From Planctomycetaceae bacterium (GTDB lineage Bacteria > Planctomycetota > Phycisphaerae > Phycisphaerales > UBA1924): a stretch of DNA of 64,000 bases. Below are positions 27,653 through 37,238 of this stretch, one piece after another (positions within the stretch are counted from its first letter, which is position 1; the number at the start of each line of letters is the position of its first letter). The notes beneath the pieces were generated by a model that worked only from the letters and a program-made list of their open reading frames with translations, did not search any database and was not told the DNA's origin. A program made the position numbers and the translations under genes. Location of the stretch: contig JAIYDA010000001.1 of assembly GCA_027487735.1 (NCBI GenBank), forward strand, positions 23,086 to 87,085, written 5' to 3'.

Positions 27653-28473
27653 GGAGCACCTCCTGTGGTCGGGGTCGTCGGCGGGGTCGTCGGCGGGGTC
27701 GTTGCCCCAGCAGGAGCAGCGCTGGCAGCCGCCTCGATCGCGGCCCGCACCTTCTCGCGCTGGGCCTCGGGCACGTCGCTCAGCGTCGCGCTGCGCGTCG
27801 CCTGCAGCACGCGGATGTACGCCACGATCCGCCACGTGTCCTCAGCCGTGAGGGCGTGGGCATAGCCCGGCATCTTGTTCTGTGCGCCATCCGGGCTCCA
27901 CACGCCGTTGCGGGCGATGTGATAGAGATACCCGTCCTTGGCAGTGTCCTGCGAAACATCGCGATACTTCTCATCATGGAAGTTGGGCAGCGGGTAGCTC
28001 CACTGCGACCCCACCGTGCCCTGGCCCGCGCCGTCGTAGCCGTGGCAGCTTGCGCAGCTGATGTTGTATCGCTCCTGCCCGCGCAGCAAGTCCTGCTGCG
28101 AGAACTTCACGGGCACCTTGGCGATCCACGCGCCCTTGTCGTCCTTGCCTGCGTAGAACACAGGGTCGGCCTTCAGCAGGTCCTCGCGCTTCTCGCTCCA
28201 GGATGTGCTCCAGGCCTTGTCCTCGCTGGGCACAAACGCCTGGCGACCGAAGGGCACCGTGCCCGCCACGGGCTGACGCATCATGCGACCATCGGCAAAG
28301 AAGTTGCTCTCCCCCTGGGGCTCCCACTTTGGCGCATCGTCCAAGTCGGGAAAGAACTGCCGCGGGGGCTCGGTGCTCCGGTCGCCCCGGCAGCCTTGCA
28401 GCGTGCCCGCGCTCAGCGCGAGCGCCGCGAGCGTTGCGCACAGCACGGCAGGATGGTGTTCAAACTTCGTCAT
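27649..28473 (-). CDS. actE: Alternative complex III cytochrome c subunit ActE, lipoprotein
   Basis: 274 residues. AGGGA precedes the ATG at 28473. The signal peptide ends in the lipobox LQGC, so the protein is likely a lipid-anchored periplasmic subunit. A single heme c site, CASCH, sits near residue 150 with downstream Met candidates (QNKMPGYAHAL). This mono-heme subunit relays electrons from the ActA hemes to the oxidase. The C-terminus is a low-complexity run of Thr and Pro (PTTPPTTPTTG) encoded by repeated GTCGGCGGG units, which could vary in length. Translationally coupled to actF. Confidence 0.93.
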   Translation of the reverse strand: MTKFEHHPAVLCATLAALALSAGTLQGCRGDRSTEPPRQFFPDLDDAPKWEPQGESNFFADGRMMRQPVAGTVPFGRQAFVPSEDKAWSTSWSEKREDLLKADPVFYAGKDDKGAWIAKVPVKFSQQDLLRGQERYNISCASCHGYDGAGQGTVGSQWSYPLPNFHDEKYRDVSQDTAKDGYLYHIARNGVWSPDGAQNKMPGYAHALTAEDTWRIVAYIRVLQATRSATLSDVPEAQREKVRAAIEAAASAAPAGATTPPTTPPTTPTTGGAP

Positions 28474-28586
28474 GATCGTTCCCTGTGGTTCCAGTCGCAG
28501 TCTTTCCAATCGCGGGGCTCTTCGTCGCGGTCGACCGGTCCCGAAAGCCGCCCGACCGCTGTTTGCTGTCCAAGCCTGCCAGCCGA

Positions 28587-29159
28587 TTACTCCTCCACCA
28601 GCTCGATGCTCGTCGCCCCTGCCTTCTCCAGCAGCGCACGCGTCTTCTCCGGATGGAAGTTGGGGTCCGCCGCCTCGATGCAGACGAAGTACTTGTCGTC
28701 GCTGCTGCGGAGGAATCGCTCCTTCTTGAACAGCGGGTGGTTCCAGCGTGGCAACCCATTCAGCGCGAGCATGCCGATGATGCACGTGAACGCGCTGAGC
28801 AGAATGCCCAGCTCAAACGTGATGGGCACAAAGCTCTGCCAAGCCAGATAAGGCTGGCCAGCCGTGACCATCTTGTAGTCCACCGCGCTCATCCAGCTCT
28901 GCATCAAGAAGCCCAGCCCCGCCCCGCTGAAGCCACCAATGGCGACCAGCACGGGCAGAATCGTGCGCTTGATGCCCATCGCCTCTTCCATCCCGTGGAT
29001 GGGAAAGGGGCTGAAGGTGTCCCACTTGCTGTAGCCCGCATCGCGCACCTGCTCGGCCGCGTGATACAGCGCAGCGGGCGTCGCAAACTCGGCGAGCACG
29101 CCGTAGATCTTCTCGTCACGATCGGTCACAAAGACGCGGCTTGAAGCGGCAATCTGCAT
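28587..29159 (-). CDS. actD: Alternative complex III subunit ActD (DUF3341)
   Basis: 190 residues; its ATG shares one base with the actC stop (TAATG), with GGAGG six bases before. The sequence KIYGVLAEFATPAALYHAAEQVRDAGY is the soluble N-terminal part of DUF3341, followed by the motif FSPFPIHGMEEAMG and two membrane helices (PVLVAIGGFSGAGLGFLMQ, FELGILLSAFTCIIGML), then a C-terminal soluble tail. In known ACIII structures ActD helps bind the membrane parts together and has no cofactor. Confidence 0.95.
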   Translation of the reverse strand: MQIAASSRVFVTDRDEKIYGVLAEFATPAALYHAAEQVRDAGYSKWDTFSPFPIHGMEEAMGIKRTILPVLVAIGGFSGAGLGFLMQSWMSAVDYKMVTAGQPYLAWQSFVPITFELGILLSAFTCIIGMLALNGLPRWNHPLFKKERFLRSSDDKYFVCIEAADPNFHPEKTRALLEKAGATSIELVEE

Positions 29160-30769
29160 TAGTGGCCTCCTGCGGCGTGCTTGCCGTGGGTGTTGGTGCT
29201 GTGACCATGACCATGCCCGTTCCCCTTGCCGTGGTCGTCGTCATGATGGTGCGGGCTCGCCTGAGGCAGCACCGCCTTGAGCTCGGCAATCGGGAACACA
29301 GGCAAGAAGCGGAGGAAGAGCAGGAAGAGCGTCATGAAGGTGCCGAAGGACCCCACGAAGATGCCGATGTCCACAAGCGTGGGATGGAACATGTGATACT
29401 CGCCCGGCAAGAAGGCCCGGTGCAAGCTCGTGACGATGATCACAAACCGCTCGAACCACATGCCGATCGTGACCAGCAGCGCGACGATCCACACCGCGAC
29501 CACGTTGGTCCGCATCTTCTTGCTCCAGAAGAGCTGTGGGCTCAGCACGTTGCACGTGATCATCGTCCAATAGGCCCACCAGTACGGGCCCGTAGCGCGA
29601 TTCACGAACGCAAACAGCTCGTTCTTGTTGCCGCCATACCAGGCGATGAAGAACTCCATCGAGTAGGCAAAGCCCACCATCATGCCGGTGGCGAGCAAAA
29701 TCTTCGCCATGTTGTCGATGTGCCGCAGCGTGATGATGTCCTTCATGTTCGCGAACAGCTCGCGGCATGGGATGAGCAGCAGCAGCACCATCGCGAAGCC
29801 GCCGAAGATGGCGCCCGCGACGAAGTAAGGCGGGAAGATCGTCGTGTGCCACCCGGGCATCACGCTGGTTGCGAAGTCAAAGCTCACGATGCTGTGCACG
29901 CTGAGCACGAGCGGCGTGCTGATGCCCGCGAGGATGAGGTACGCCGCCTCATATCGGTGCCAGTGCCGCCCGCTCATGCGCCAGCCCAGCGCAAGGAACC
30001 CATAGATGTACGCCCGGAGCTGATCCGTCCGCACAGGCAGGAAGGGCAGCACGATGGGCCCCTCCGGGTTGCGACGCAGCCGCGCATCCGCACGGTCGCG
30101 GAGCGTTGCAAAGTCGGGCACCATGCCCATGAACCAGAAGAGCGCGCTCACCGTGCCGTAGGTGCTCACCGCGAACACGTCCCACAGCAGCGGGCTGCGG
30201 AAGTTGCTCCAGATGGCGTTGGAGTTGGGAATGGGCGGGAGGAACCACGCCATCCACTGACGACCGATGTGAATGCCCGGGAACGTCGCGGCACAAATCA
30301 CCGCGAAGATCGTCATCGCTTCCGCAGCTCGGTTCACCGCCGTGCGCCACTTCTGCTTCAGCAAGCACAGGATCGCGCTGATGAGCGTGCCCGCGTGCCC
30401 GATGCCGATCCAGAACACGAAGTTCGTGATGTCCCACGCCCAGTCCACCTGGTTGTTCAGGCCCCACGTGCCGATGCCCGTGATGACCAGATACAGGATC
30501 ATCGCCCCGCCCAGCTGCGCGATGCCAAACGCCGTCAAGAACGCGGGCAGCCACCACTTGGGCGGCGCATTCTCCGCATAGCCCGCCACGATGCTCGTGA
30601 TGTCGCCAATGCCGCGGTTGTTCAGCACCAGGGGCGGACGCACGCCGGGCGTGTCGATCAGCGTGCCGTCGCCCGTCTGCGGGTCCAGCGGCTGGGCTGG
30701 CGCGGTAGCCGCGGGCGCGATGCCCGCGAGCCGCTGCGCATTGAGATGGTCCGGATCTAACTGGCTCAT
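29159..30769 (-). CDS. actC: Alternative complex III quinone-binding membrane subunit ActC (NrfD/PsrC family)
   Basis: 536 residues. ATGA overlap with the actB stop, GGAGG at six bases. About ten membrane helices of the NrfD family ([49 protein letters not shown]). The menaquinol site is expected on the periplasmic side next to the iron-sulfur arm of ActB. The tail is His-rich ([18 protein letters not shown]), as in other proteins of this cluster and not a normal feature of the family. Confidence 0.95.
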   Translation of the reverse strand: MSQLDPDHLNAQRLAGIAPAATAPAQPLDPQTGDGTLIDTPGVRPPLVLNNRGIGDITSIVAGYAENAPPKWWLPAFLTAFGIAQLGGAMILYLVITGIGTWGLNNQVDWAWDITNFVFWIGIGHAGTLISAILCLLKQKWRTAVNRAAEAMTIFAVICAATFPGIHIGRQWMAWFLPPIPNSNAIWSNFRSPLLWDVFAVSTYGTVSALFWFMGMVPDFATLRDRADARLRRNPEGPIVLPFLPVRTDQLRAYIYGFLALGWRMSGRHWHRYEAAYLILAGISTPLVLSVHSIVSFDFATSVMPGWHTTIFPPYFVAGAIFGGFAMVLLLLIPCRELFANMKDIITLRHIDNMAKILLATGMMVGFAYSMEFFIAWYGGNKNELFAFVNRATGPYWWAYWTMITCNVLSPQLFWSKKMRTNVVAVWIVALLVTIGMWFERFVIIVTSLHRAFLPGEYHMFHPTLVDIGIFVGSFGTFMTLFLLFLRFLPVFPIAELKAVLPQASPHHHDDDHGKGNGHGHGHSTNTHGKHAAGGH

Positions 30770-33700
30770 GCCATGCCTCCCGTGCTGCTCAGCACGCGCA
30801 GCGAGAGGGCATAGCCCGTGTCGCTCCGATGCTTGCGGGTGTCGAAGTAGCTGACCTTCTTCTCGCTTCCCGTCTCAGGCCCGTGCGGCGCGTCGTGCTT
30901 GCCGCCATCGTGATGATCGTGCCCGTCGTGTCCATCGTGCCCGTGCCCATCGTGCCCGTCCCCCTCAGGCCCATGGAAGGGCTCGGAGACGTGCGCAAAC
31001 CGCTCGGGCTCGCGGGCCTTGAGAATGTTCAGGTTCGGGTTGCTTACCCGCAGCAGGTGGCTCGTCCGCGGACGCGTGTTGAGATAGCCCAGCAGCGCAA
31101 ACCCGCGTGCGTTCTTGCGGCTCTGGCTCACCTTGCTCGCGCTGTCCAGAATGTCGCCGAAGATGATCGCGTTGCTCGGGCACGCCTGCTGGCAGGACGT
31201 CTGGAAGAACCCATCGGGCACGACGTAGTTCCCGTCCTTGTCCTTGATGTCCGCGAGCTTGCAGTCGATCTTCGCTGCGTTGATGCGCTGAATGCAGTAG
31301 CTGCACTTCTCCATCACGCCGCGGCTGCGCACCGTCACGTCCGGGTTCTTCTGCATCCGGCTGATCTCATCGAGCTTCTGCCGCAGCCTGGGCGGGATAA
31401 GATTGGGGTTGATCTTGTTGTGCTGCCCGCTGCCCGTGATGCCGCCAAGGTCGGGCGCGACGGTCTCGACAAGCTCCTTGCCGTAGTACCCGCCGTTGAA
31501 CTTGGTCACGCCATAGTCAAACCAGTTATACCGGCGCACCTTGTACGGGCAGTTGTTCGCGCAGTACCGCGTGCCGATGCAGCGGTTGTACGTCATGTAG
31601 TTCAGCCCCTCGGGCCCGTGCACCGTCGCGTTCACGGGGCACACCACCTCGCACGGAGCATTCTCGCAGTGCACGCACGCCACGGGCTGGTGGTGCACGC
31701 CGCTGGGATTGTTGAAGTCATCGCCCGTGAAGTAGCGATCAACGCGAATCCAGTGCAGCTCGCGACCCTTTGCCGTCTCCTTCTTGCCCACCACCGGGAT
31801 GTTGTTCTCGCTCTGGCACGCCACGATGCACACGCCGCAGCCTGTGCACGTCGTCGAGTCGATCGTCATCCCCCACTGCGGACGCTCCGTAAACGCGGGC
31901 GGCTGATTGCGCTGATACCGGGGCCCGTTGGGGTCGCCCGGGGTGATGTTCGTGGGGTCGGGCGTTTCGCTGCGCGAGCCGCCATAGGGGTTCACGCGGA
32001 TGCTCAGGTTCGGGGGCGTGTGGCTCAGCTCGCCGATGCGCTCCGCGAAGTTCAGCGTGTGCTTGTTGTCGGGGTAGAAGCTGTCGGCGATCGTCTGCAC
32101 CGCGTCGCCGTGCCTCTTCCACGCCGGCAGATCGACAAACCGCAGCACGGGCTGCTTGCCATCGAGCGTCCAGTGGTTCTGCGTGCTCGCGATGAGGAAG
32201 GTGTCGCCTGTGTCCTTCAGCGTCGCGCCGCTCGCGCTCCAGCCGCCGCGCACGTCCATGAGCGGAGCGACGTTCACGCCCACGCCATCGCCGACAAGCC
32301 CCGCACGCTCACGCCCATACCCAATCGTGCACACCAGTGTGTTGTCCGCCACGCCCGGGCAGATCCACGCTGGCGCCTTGATGGTGCGCTCGCCCACGCG
32401 AATCTCCACGACCTTCGCCGTTGGGTACGTCGGGTCGGTATACATCGCGTTGAGCGGGTTGGTCTTGCTGGGCTTGTCCATCGCCACAGTGCCCGCAGGG
32501 TCCATCTTGAAGCCCAGCGGCGCCACGCCCAGTTGCACGGCAGTGCGTGGGCTCATCAGCACGGGGTTGTCCCACACGCAGCGCGTGCCAATGTCGGGCA
32601 GCTCGTGCAGCCAGCTCACGTTGGCGTAACGCCCATCCGCCAGCTTGCCCACCTGGAAGGCAACCTCGAGCGAGGCGTTCGTCGGTGCCTTGGGCAGTGC
32701 AAAGCCCTGCACCGCCTTCGCGATCTCGGCAATCGCCAGCGTCTTGGGTGCCGTCGGCGCCTGCTGCGTGCCCGCCACCACACCATCGTGCAGCGCGCGG
32801 CGCCACGCCTGCTCAAAGCCGCCCTTCAGCAGGCTCGTGCCCAGGGTCGTCTTCCATGCGGTGCGGACGAGCTCGTAGCCATCAACCTTCGCCGTCTTGT
32901 CGGCAAGCGTCAGCAGCGCGAGCAGCTCGATGTCGCTCATCGCGGGCTCATACAGCGGCGCGATCATGGGCTGAATCGGCGCGATCGTGCCGTCCAGTGC
33001 GCGGGTGTCGCCCCAGCTCTCCAGCGCGTGGGCACCGTTCAGGCTCCAGGTGCTTGCCCCCTCGGTCTCGGTCTGCTGCACGCTCAGCGTGATCGTCGCG
33101 GGCACATCTTTGAACAACTCCGCAAAGCTCTTGCCCTTGCCCGTGGGCCCACGCACGCCCGCACCAAGATCACCCGGCGCGGTGTGCAGCGGGTTGGTGT
33201 TCAGGCACAACAGCGTGCGCACCTTGCCCGCGGCCATGTCGCTCGCCAGCGTCTCGATCGCTGCGTTGCTGCTGGCAGCCTCGACCTCCGTCGCGGGGTA
33301 GTAGCTCACGCTCGCGCCGACGTTCCCCAGTGCGCTGTTCAGCGCCGCGGCAATCGCGTGCACGATCGCGGGCTGCGTGCCACCAGCCAGCACGAGGGTC
33401 TTGCCCCGGTTGCCGCCGTCCAGCAGGTCGCGCCCGATCTCTTCGATGTACAGCTTGTCGAGGTCCTCGCCCGCCTCGATCGTCACGCTCGCCAGCGCAG
33501 TCAGCAAGGGCTCGAACTTTGCATCACCCAGCTTGGGCAGCACAAACTTCGCGAGCTCGATCGCAAACGCCGTGACGCGGCTCGGCGCCAGCCGCAGGCG
33601 GTGGTCCGCGCTCGCGCCCGTGGCAGAGAGCCCGCTCTCAATCGCATACAGCCGCACCATCTCGTCGCTCGCCGAGCCCACGAAGCGGGCCGCGGCAAAC

Positions 33701-34683
33701 TGCCGCGCCGCAATGAGCTCCTGCGGGTCGTTGTGCAAGAAGTCACGGTCCAGCGACACGATGACCTTGGTGTTCTCCTTCGAGATGCCCAGCGCCTCGC
33801 GCATCGGCGCGCCGAACGCGAGCTTGGTCCCCTCAAAGCCCGCGGGGTTGGTGCCCGGGGCGTAGTGCAGAATCACTGCCTTGGGGTAGCGAGCGCGGAA
33901 GGCCGCCAGCATCGCATCCCGCGTGGGGCTGCTCACCTTGTCGGCAAGCACATACAGCCCGCTGCTCGCCTCGCCCTCCAAGCCCTTGAAGTGATCGCTC
34001 GCCCACGTGCGGAAGTCGTCCCAGCTTGCATCCACACGCCCCTGCGCGGGGTTGGCATACACAGGCTGCTTCAGGCGGTCGGGGTCATACAGACCCATGA
34101 TGCTCGCGATGCTCCACTGCGTGCTCTTGCCCTGGTTCACGCTGTGCAGCGGGTTGCCCTCGATCTTCGTCGGGCGACCCTCGTGCGTCTCGACCATCAG
34201 CCCCTCGGCACCACCATCGGGGCGAGGCATGCTCGTGACGTAATACAGGGGCTTGCCCGCGATGATGTCCTCGGGCACCGTCTTGCTATACGTGTGGATC
34301 TTCTGCTCGGGGCGACGGCATCCGGGCATCGTCGCGACCGCGCCCGCAAGGGCCGCGCTCGCCCCCATGATCTTCAGGAAGTCGCGCCGGCTGCCGTTCT
34401 TCTCAGCGTCGCGAGCATCCTCCTCGCGCTCCAGCAGCACACCCGCGTACGCCGCGCTCAGATCAACGGTGCGGCGACCCACCAGGTCGCCCATCGCGGG
34501 CTGAAACTCGCGTTCCAGTTCATCGCGAAACTGCGGAGCATCCGCGATCTCTTCGGCGCTGCGCCACACCTTCTGCCCGCTCATGCGCTGCAACTGACGC
34601 GGAGTGCTCGCGAGCTCCTCCTTCGTCGGCATCGCCGGAACATCGGTCTCGTGCAGCGTGCTGTGGCATTGATCGTGGGCCAT
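30766..34683 (-). CDS. actB: Alternative complex III subunit ActB (molybdopterin-like plus Fe-S)
   Basis: 1,305 residues, clearly longer than I recall for ActB (around 1,000). An internal twin-arginine motif, [18 protein letters not shown] at about 97-114, marks Tat export, after an unusually long N-terminal segment. Residues about 130-880 are the molybdopterin-oxidoreductase-like fold, which carries no cofactor in known ACIII. The Fe-S part starts near 945 with [12 protein letters not shown], then [37 protein letters not shown] and CQQACPSNA, consistent with three [4Fe-4S] and one [3Fe-4S] cluster. The tail is His/Asp/Gly-rich ([20 protein letters not shown]), made from a short DNA repeat. 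The start is the ATG at 34683 with only GAG upstream. Confidence 0.96.
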   Translation of the reverse strand: MAHDQCHSTLHETDVPAMPTKEELASTPRQLQRMSGQKVWRSAEEIADAPQFRDELEREFQPAMGDLVGRRTVDLSAAYAGVLLEREEDARDAEKNGSRRDFLKIMGASAALAGAVATMPGCRRPEQKIHTYSKTVPEDIIAGKPLYYVTSMPRPDGGAEGLMVETHEGRPTKIEGNPLHSVNQGKSTQWSIASIMGLYDPDRLKQPVYANPAQGRVDASWDDFRTWASDHFKGLEGEASSGLYVLADKVSSPTRDAMLAAFRARYPKAVILHYAPGTNPAGFEGTKLAFGAPMREALGISKENTKVIVSLDRDFLHNDPQELIAARQFAAARFVGSASDEMVRLYAIESGLSATGASADHRLRLAPSRVTAFAIELAKFVLPKLGDAKFEPLLTALASVTIEAGEDLDKLYIEEIGRDLLDGGNRGKTLVLAGGTQPAIVHAIAAALNSALGNVGASVSYYPATEVEAASSNAAIETLASDMAAGKVRTLLCLNTNPLHTAPGDLGAGVRGPTGKGKSFAELFKDVPATITLSVQQTETEGASTWSLNGAHALESWGDTRALDGTIAPIQPMIAPLYEPAMSDIELLALLTLADKTAKVDGYELVRTAWKTTLGTSLLKGGFEQAWRRALHDGVVAGTQQAPTAPKTLAIAEIAKAVQGFALPKAPTNASLEVAFQVGKLADGRYANVSWLHELPDIGTRCVWDNPVLMSPRTAVQLGVAPLGFKMDPAGTVAMDKPSKTNPLNAMYTDPTYPTAKVVEIRVGERTIKAPAWICPGVADNTLVCTIGYGRERAGLVGDGVGVNVAPLMDVRGGWSASGATLKDTGDTFLIASTQNHWTLDGKQPVLRFVDLPAWKRHGDAVQTIADSFYPDNKHTLNFAERIGELSHTPPNLSIRVNPYGGSRSETPDPTNITPGDPNGPRYQRNQPPAFTERPQWGMTIDSTTCTGCGVCIVACQSENNIPVVGKKETAKGRELHWIRVDRYFTGDDFNNPSGVHHQPVACVHCENAPCEVVCPVNATVHGPEGLNYMTYNRCIGTRYCANNCPYKVRRYNWFDYGVTKFNGGYYGKELVETVAPDLGGITGSGQHNKINPNLIPPRLRQKLDEISRMQKNPDVTVRSRGVMEKCSYCIQRINAAKIDCKLADIKDKDGNYVVPDGFFQTSCQQACPSNAIIFGDILDSASKVSQSRKNARGFALLGYLNTRPRTSHLLRVSNPNLNILKAREPERFAHVSEPFHGPEGDGHDGHGHDGHDGHDHHDGGKHDAPHGPETGSEKKVSYFDTRKHRSDTGYALSLRVLSSTGGMA

Positions 34684-34865
34684 AGTTCACTCATCCGTCG
34701 AAACTGCAGGGGCCTTTCGCACGTTTGCGCTTCGGTGCTCCCGGGTCGGGAGGCGTCGCGGTGCGGGGCTCTGCGGTTGGTGGTGGTCGGTCAGTCAGCG
34801 TCTACGAAAACCAGCATGAAGGTGTGCCGCGTGCGAGCACGACGCACAACACGAAGCACAGTGAG

Positions 34866-35567
34866 TTAGTAGTGGCACGCGCCGCAGTTCTCAGGCGGTG
34901 CCTTCTGAATCGCGTCGAGCACAGCCGTCGCGGCAGGCGTCATGGGCGAGCCCTCACGGCGTGCCTTCAGCTCCTCTTGCACAAAGGCGAGGTCGTAAAT
35001 CTTGTCCTTGGGCACCACGTGGTTCTCCGGTGCGCGGTGGCAGTCCAGACACCAGCTCATGCTCAGGCTCTCGACGTGGTGCACGATGGGCATCGTGTCG
35101 ATGCGACCGTGGCAGCTGTAGCAGCTGATGCCAGCGTTGACGTGCACATGGTGCGGGAAGTTGTGCACGTAGTCGGGCACCTTGTGCACGCGAATCCAGT
35201 CGATGCTCGCGTCCTTCGAATAGGCATCGCGGATGAACTGCGTCTTTTCTTTGTGGCTGGGCGTGCTGTTCAGCTTCGCCAGCTTGCCGTCGCTGTGGCA
35301 GCCATAGCACGTCGAGACGTTGGGAATGTTCGCCTCGTAGCTCTTTTCCACATTCGTGTGGCAATACCGGCAGTCCATGCCCAGCTTGCCCACGTGAATC
35401 TGGTGGCTAAACCCGCCCCCGGGCTGCGTAGGCATATACCCCACGCGCCAGAACTTGGGCGTCGCGTAATACCAGAAGCCACCAATCGCGGTCGCTGCAC
35501 CCCCCAGCGCAGCAACAGCGAACACTGTGGGCAGAACATTCGTCCACTTCGGGAAGAGAAGTGACAC
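34866..35567 (-). CDS. actA: Alternative complex III pentaheme cytochrome c ActA
   Basis: 233 residues. The GTG at 35567 has GGAGG seven bases upstream, which fixes the start (MSLLFPKWTNVLP). One N-terminal membrane helix (VLPTVFAVAALGGAATAIGG) anchors a periplasmic domain with five CxxCH sites: CRYCH, CYGCH, CYSCH, CLDCH and, at the very end, CGACH. Extra His residues (FSHQIH, FPHHVH, VHHVESL) supply distal ligands. ActA takes electrons from the ActB clusters and passes them to ActE or the oxidase. First gene of the cluster; a 182-bp gap with no recognisable gene separates it from actB. Confidence 0.95.
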   Translation of the reverse strand: MSLLFPKWTNVLPTVFAVAALGGAATAIGGFWYYATPKFWRVGYMPTQPGGGFSHQIHVGKLGMDCRYCHTNVEKSYEANIPNVSTCYGCHSDGKLAKLNSTPSHKEKTQFIRDAYSKDASIDWIRVHKVPDYVHNFPHHVHVNAGISCYSCHGRIDTMPIVHHVESLSMSWCLDCHRAPENHVVPKDKIYDLAFVQEELKARREGSPMTPAATAVLDAIQKAPPENCGACHY

Positions 35568-35666
35568 GCGAGAACCTCCAGTCGATTGCCGGCAAGCAGA
35601 GTGCGCACCCCGCTCCCGAACAAGACAAGAATTGCGGACAACCAAATCGCAAACCAGCCGAAAGGC

Positions 35667-35726
35667 AGTATAACGCCTCTTTTGCTGTAAGGCAGCAAAT
35701 CTTCTCTTTTTTGCCTATCATGTCAA
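35667..35726 (-). promoter_or_regulatory. Putative act operon promoter region with palindromic operator
   Basis: Reading towards actA, TATACT (35672-35667) is a good -10 box. TTTGCTG-CCTTA-CAGCAAA (35699-35681) is a perfect 7-bp palindrome where the -35 box would be, as expected for a regulated promoter. A separate TTGACA (35726-35721) stands 17 bases before AAGATT, a possible second promoter. GGCAG/GACAG motifs followed by A/T-rich bases recur at 35664, 35692 and near 35743. The whole gap to ctaA is far richer in A+T than its surroundings. Confidence 0.45.
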
Positions 35727-35789
35727 GAACTTCTTGCGATCTGACAGCAAATGAGACTGTGTCGCAAGAACTCGCCGCGAGGCCCCACC

Positions 35790-37238
35790 ATGGCACACGC
35801 ATCCACCCTCGACCTCTCCCCCCTCCGACCAGCCCCGATAACTCTCTGGGGCTTCTTCGCTGGCCTCGTCCTTTGGTTCACGTGGTTCGCCACCCACCTC
35901 CCCTGGGCAGGCGTGCCCGAGCAGGTCGCCCTCCCCGTCGTGCTCTCTGCCTGGCTCGCCGCACTCACCTACGCAGGCTATCGCGTCGGCCCGAGCAAAG
36001 TCCTCCAAGTCACTGTCGGTGCTGGGCTTATCGCCGCGGTGCTGGGCCTACTCATCCTGGGTTCACGCCTGACAGAAAAGACCGAAGCCCAGCACGCCGG
36101 CATGATCGCGGCCACCGTGAAGCCCCACGCGGGCCTGATGGTCCTGGGCTTCCTCGCCACCGGCGCAGTCTTGGGCGCCATAGGAGGCTTGATTGGCAGC
36201 AAGATCCCCGGCGCAGGCAAAGACGCTGAGGCAACCAGCGAAGACCTCCTCCCCCGCTTCGCCCTCGTCGCCTGCGCCACCACCGCCCCACTGCTCTTCA
36301 TTGGTGGCCTCGTCACCAGCACCAACAGCGGCATGGCAGTGCCCGACTGGCCCAACTCCTACGGCTCCAACATGTTCCTCTATCCCCTCGGTCCCCGCGC
36401 CCAAGGCGCGCCCGACATGCCCGCGAACAAGATTTTTCTCGAGCACAGCCACCGCCTGTTTGGCACGCTGGTGGGGCTCGCCTCGCTCGCCGCCATGATT
36501 TGGACCTGGCTCAGCAACCAGCGCAAATCACTCAAAATCCTCGCCACCGTCGCCTTCCTCCTCGTTTGCACCCAGGGCATCCTCGGCGGCATCCGCGTCC
36601 TGCAAGGCGACGTCAACATCGCCGAAGACAATCGCCTCTACGCCATGCTGCACGGCGTGCTCGGACAGCTCGTGTTTGCCACGCAGGTATTTCTTGCTGC
36701 AAAGCTGTTTGGCCTCGATGCGAAGATTGCGTCGTCCGCGCTAAGCCTTGCCGGCTCGCGAACGCTCAGGGTGTTTGCGACGGCCGCGCTGCACAGCAGC
36801 GTGCTCCAACTGCTGCTGGGCGCTGCCTTCCGACATTTTCGGCACACGCACATTCTTTGGACGCACATCGCCTTCGCTCTCGTCGTCGCGCTGCTGGGCA
36901 TTTTCGCCGGATTTGTCGCGATGAACCTCGGCAAAAAGGACGGCGAAGAGCTGCCACTGCGCGATGCCACCCAAGCCCGCCTCGTACGCGCGGCTCGCTC
37001 GCTGGGCGTGTGGACGGTCGTGATTGTGGGCTTGCAGTTCTCGCTTGGGTGGGTTGCTTTCCTTGCCGGCGGCACCAGCAGCGTCGAAGCCCAAACCGCA
37101 ACGCAAGCGATCTTCCGCACACTGCACCAGGCCAATGGAGCTGCCATGCTTGCCCTGCTGGCTGGGTTGCTTGTGGTTGCTCGCGCTCTTCACCCCAAGC
37201 AACCCCGCGCGGCACAGGCTCTTCCATCACTGGCATGA
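35790..37238 (+). CDS. ctaA: Heme A synthase (COX15/CtaA family) with N-terminal extension
   Basis: 482 residues from the ATG at 35790 with GAGG eight bases before. The C-terminal 330 residues hold the CtaA landmarks: FIGGLVTSTNSGMAVPDWPNSYG, LEHSHRLFGTLVG with a heme-ligand His, GGIRVLQ, LHGVLGQLVFA and HTHILWTHIAFA, and LHQANGAAML with the last His. The enzyme oxidises heme O to heme A for subunit I. About 140 residues at the front form roughly four additional membrane helices not found in ordinary CtaA. The heme O synthase gene ctaB is not in the window. Divergent from actA, so possibly co-regulated with the cluster. Confidence 0.93.
   Translation: MAHASTLDLSPLRPAPITLWGFFAGLVLWFTWFATHLPWAGVPEQVALPVVLSAWLAALTYAGYRVGPSKVLQVTVGAGLIAAVLGLLILGSRLTEKTEAQHAGMIAATVKPHAGLMVLGFLATGAVLGAIGGLIGSKIPGAGKDAEATSEDLLPRFALVACATTAPLLFIGGLVTSTNSGMAVPDWPNSYGSNMFLYPLGPRAQGAPDMPANKIFLEHSHRLFGTLVGLASLAAMIWTWLSNQRKSLKILATVAFLLVCTQGILGGIRVLQGDVNIAEDNRLYAMLHGVLGQLVFATQVFLAAKLFGLDAKIASSALSLAGSRTLRVFATAALHSSVLQLLLGAAFRHFRHTHILWTHIAFALVVALLGIFAGFVAMNLGKKDGEELPLRDATQARLVRAARSLGVWTVVIVGLQFSLGWVAFLAGGTSSVEAQTATQAIFRTLHQANGAAMLALLAGLLVVARALHPKQPRAAQALPSLA

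Noticed and set aside
27649..27720. GTCGGCGGG repeats at the actE 3' end as a regulatory array
   Set aside because: They encode the Thr/Pro-rich tail of ActE in frame and stop at the stop codon.
30900..30970. Short direct repeats CCATCGTGCCCGT near 30.9 kb considered as CRISPR-like
   Set aside because: They are inside actB and encode the His/Asp/Gly tail; there are no spacers of equal length.
30829..34869. Open plus-strand frame of over 1,300 codons opposite actB
   Set aside because: It is antisense to a gene with clear ActB motifs, has Arg/Ala/His/Val-rich shadow composition and no domain; the long open frame follows from high GC content and codon bias.
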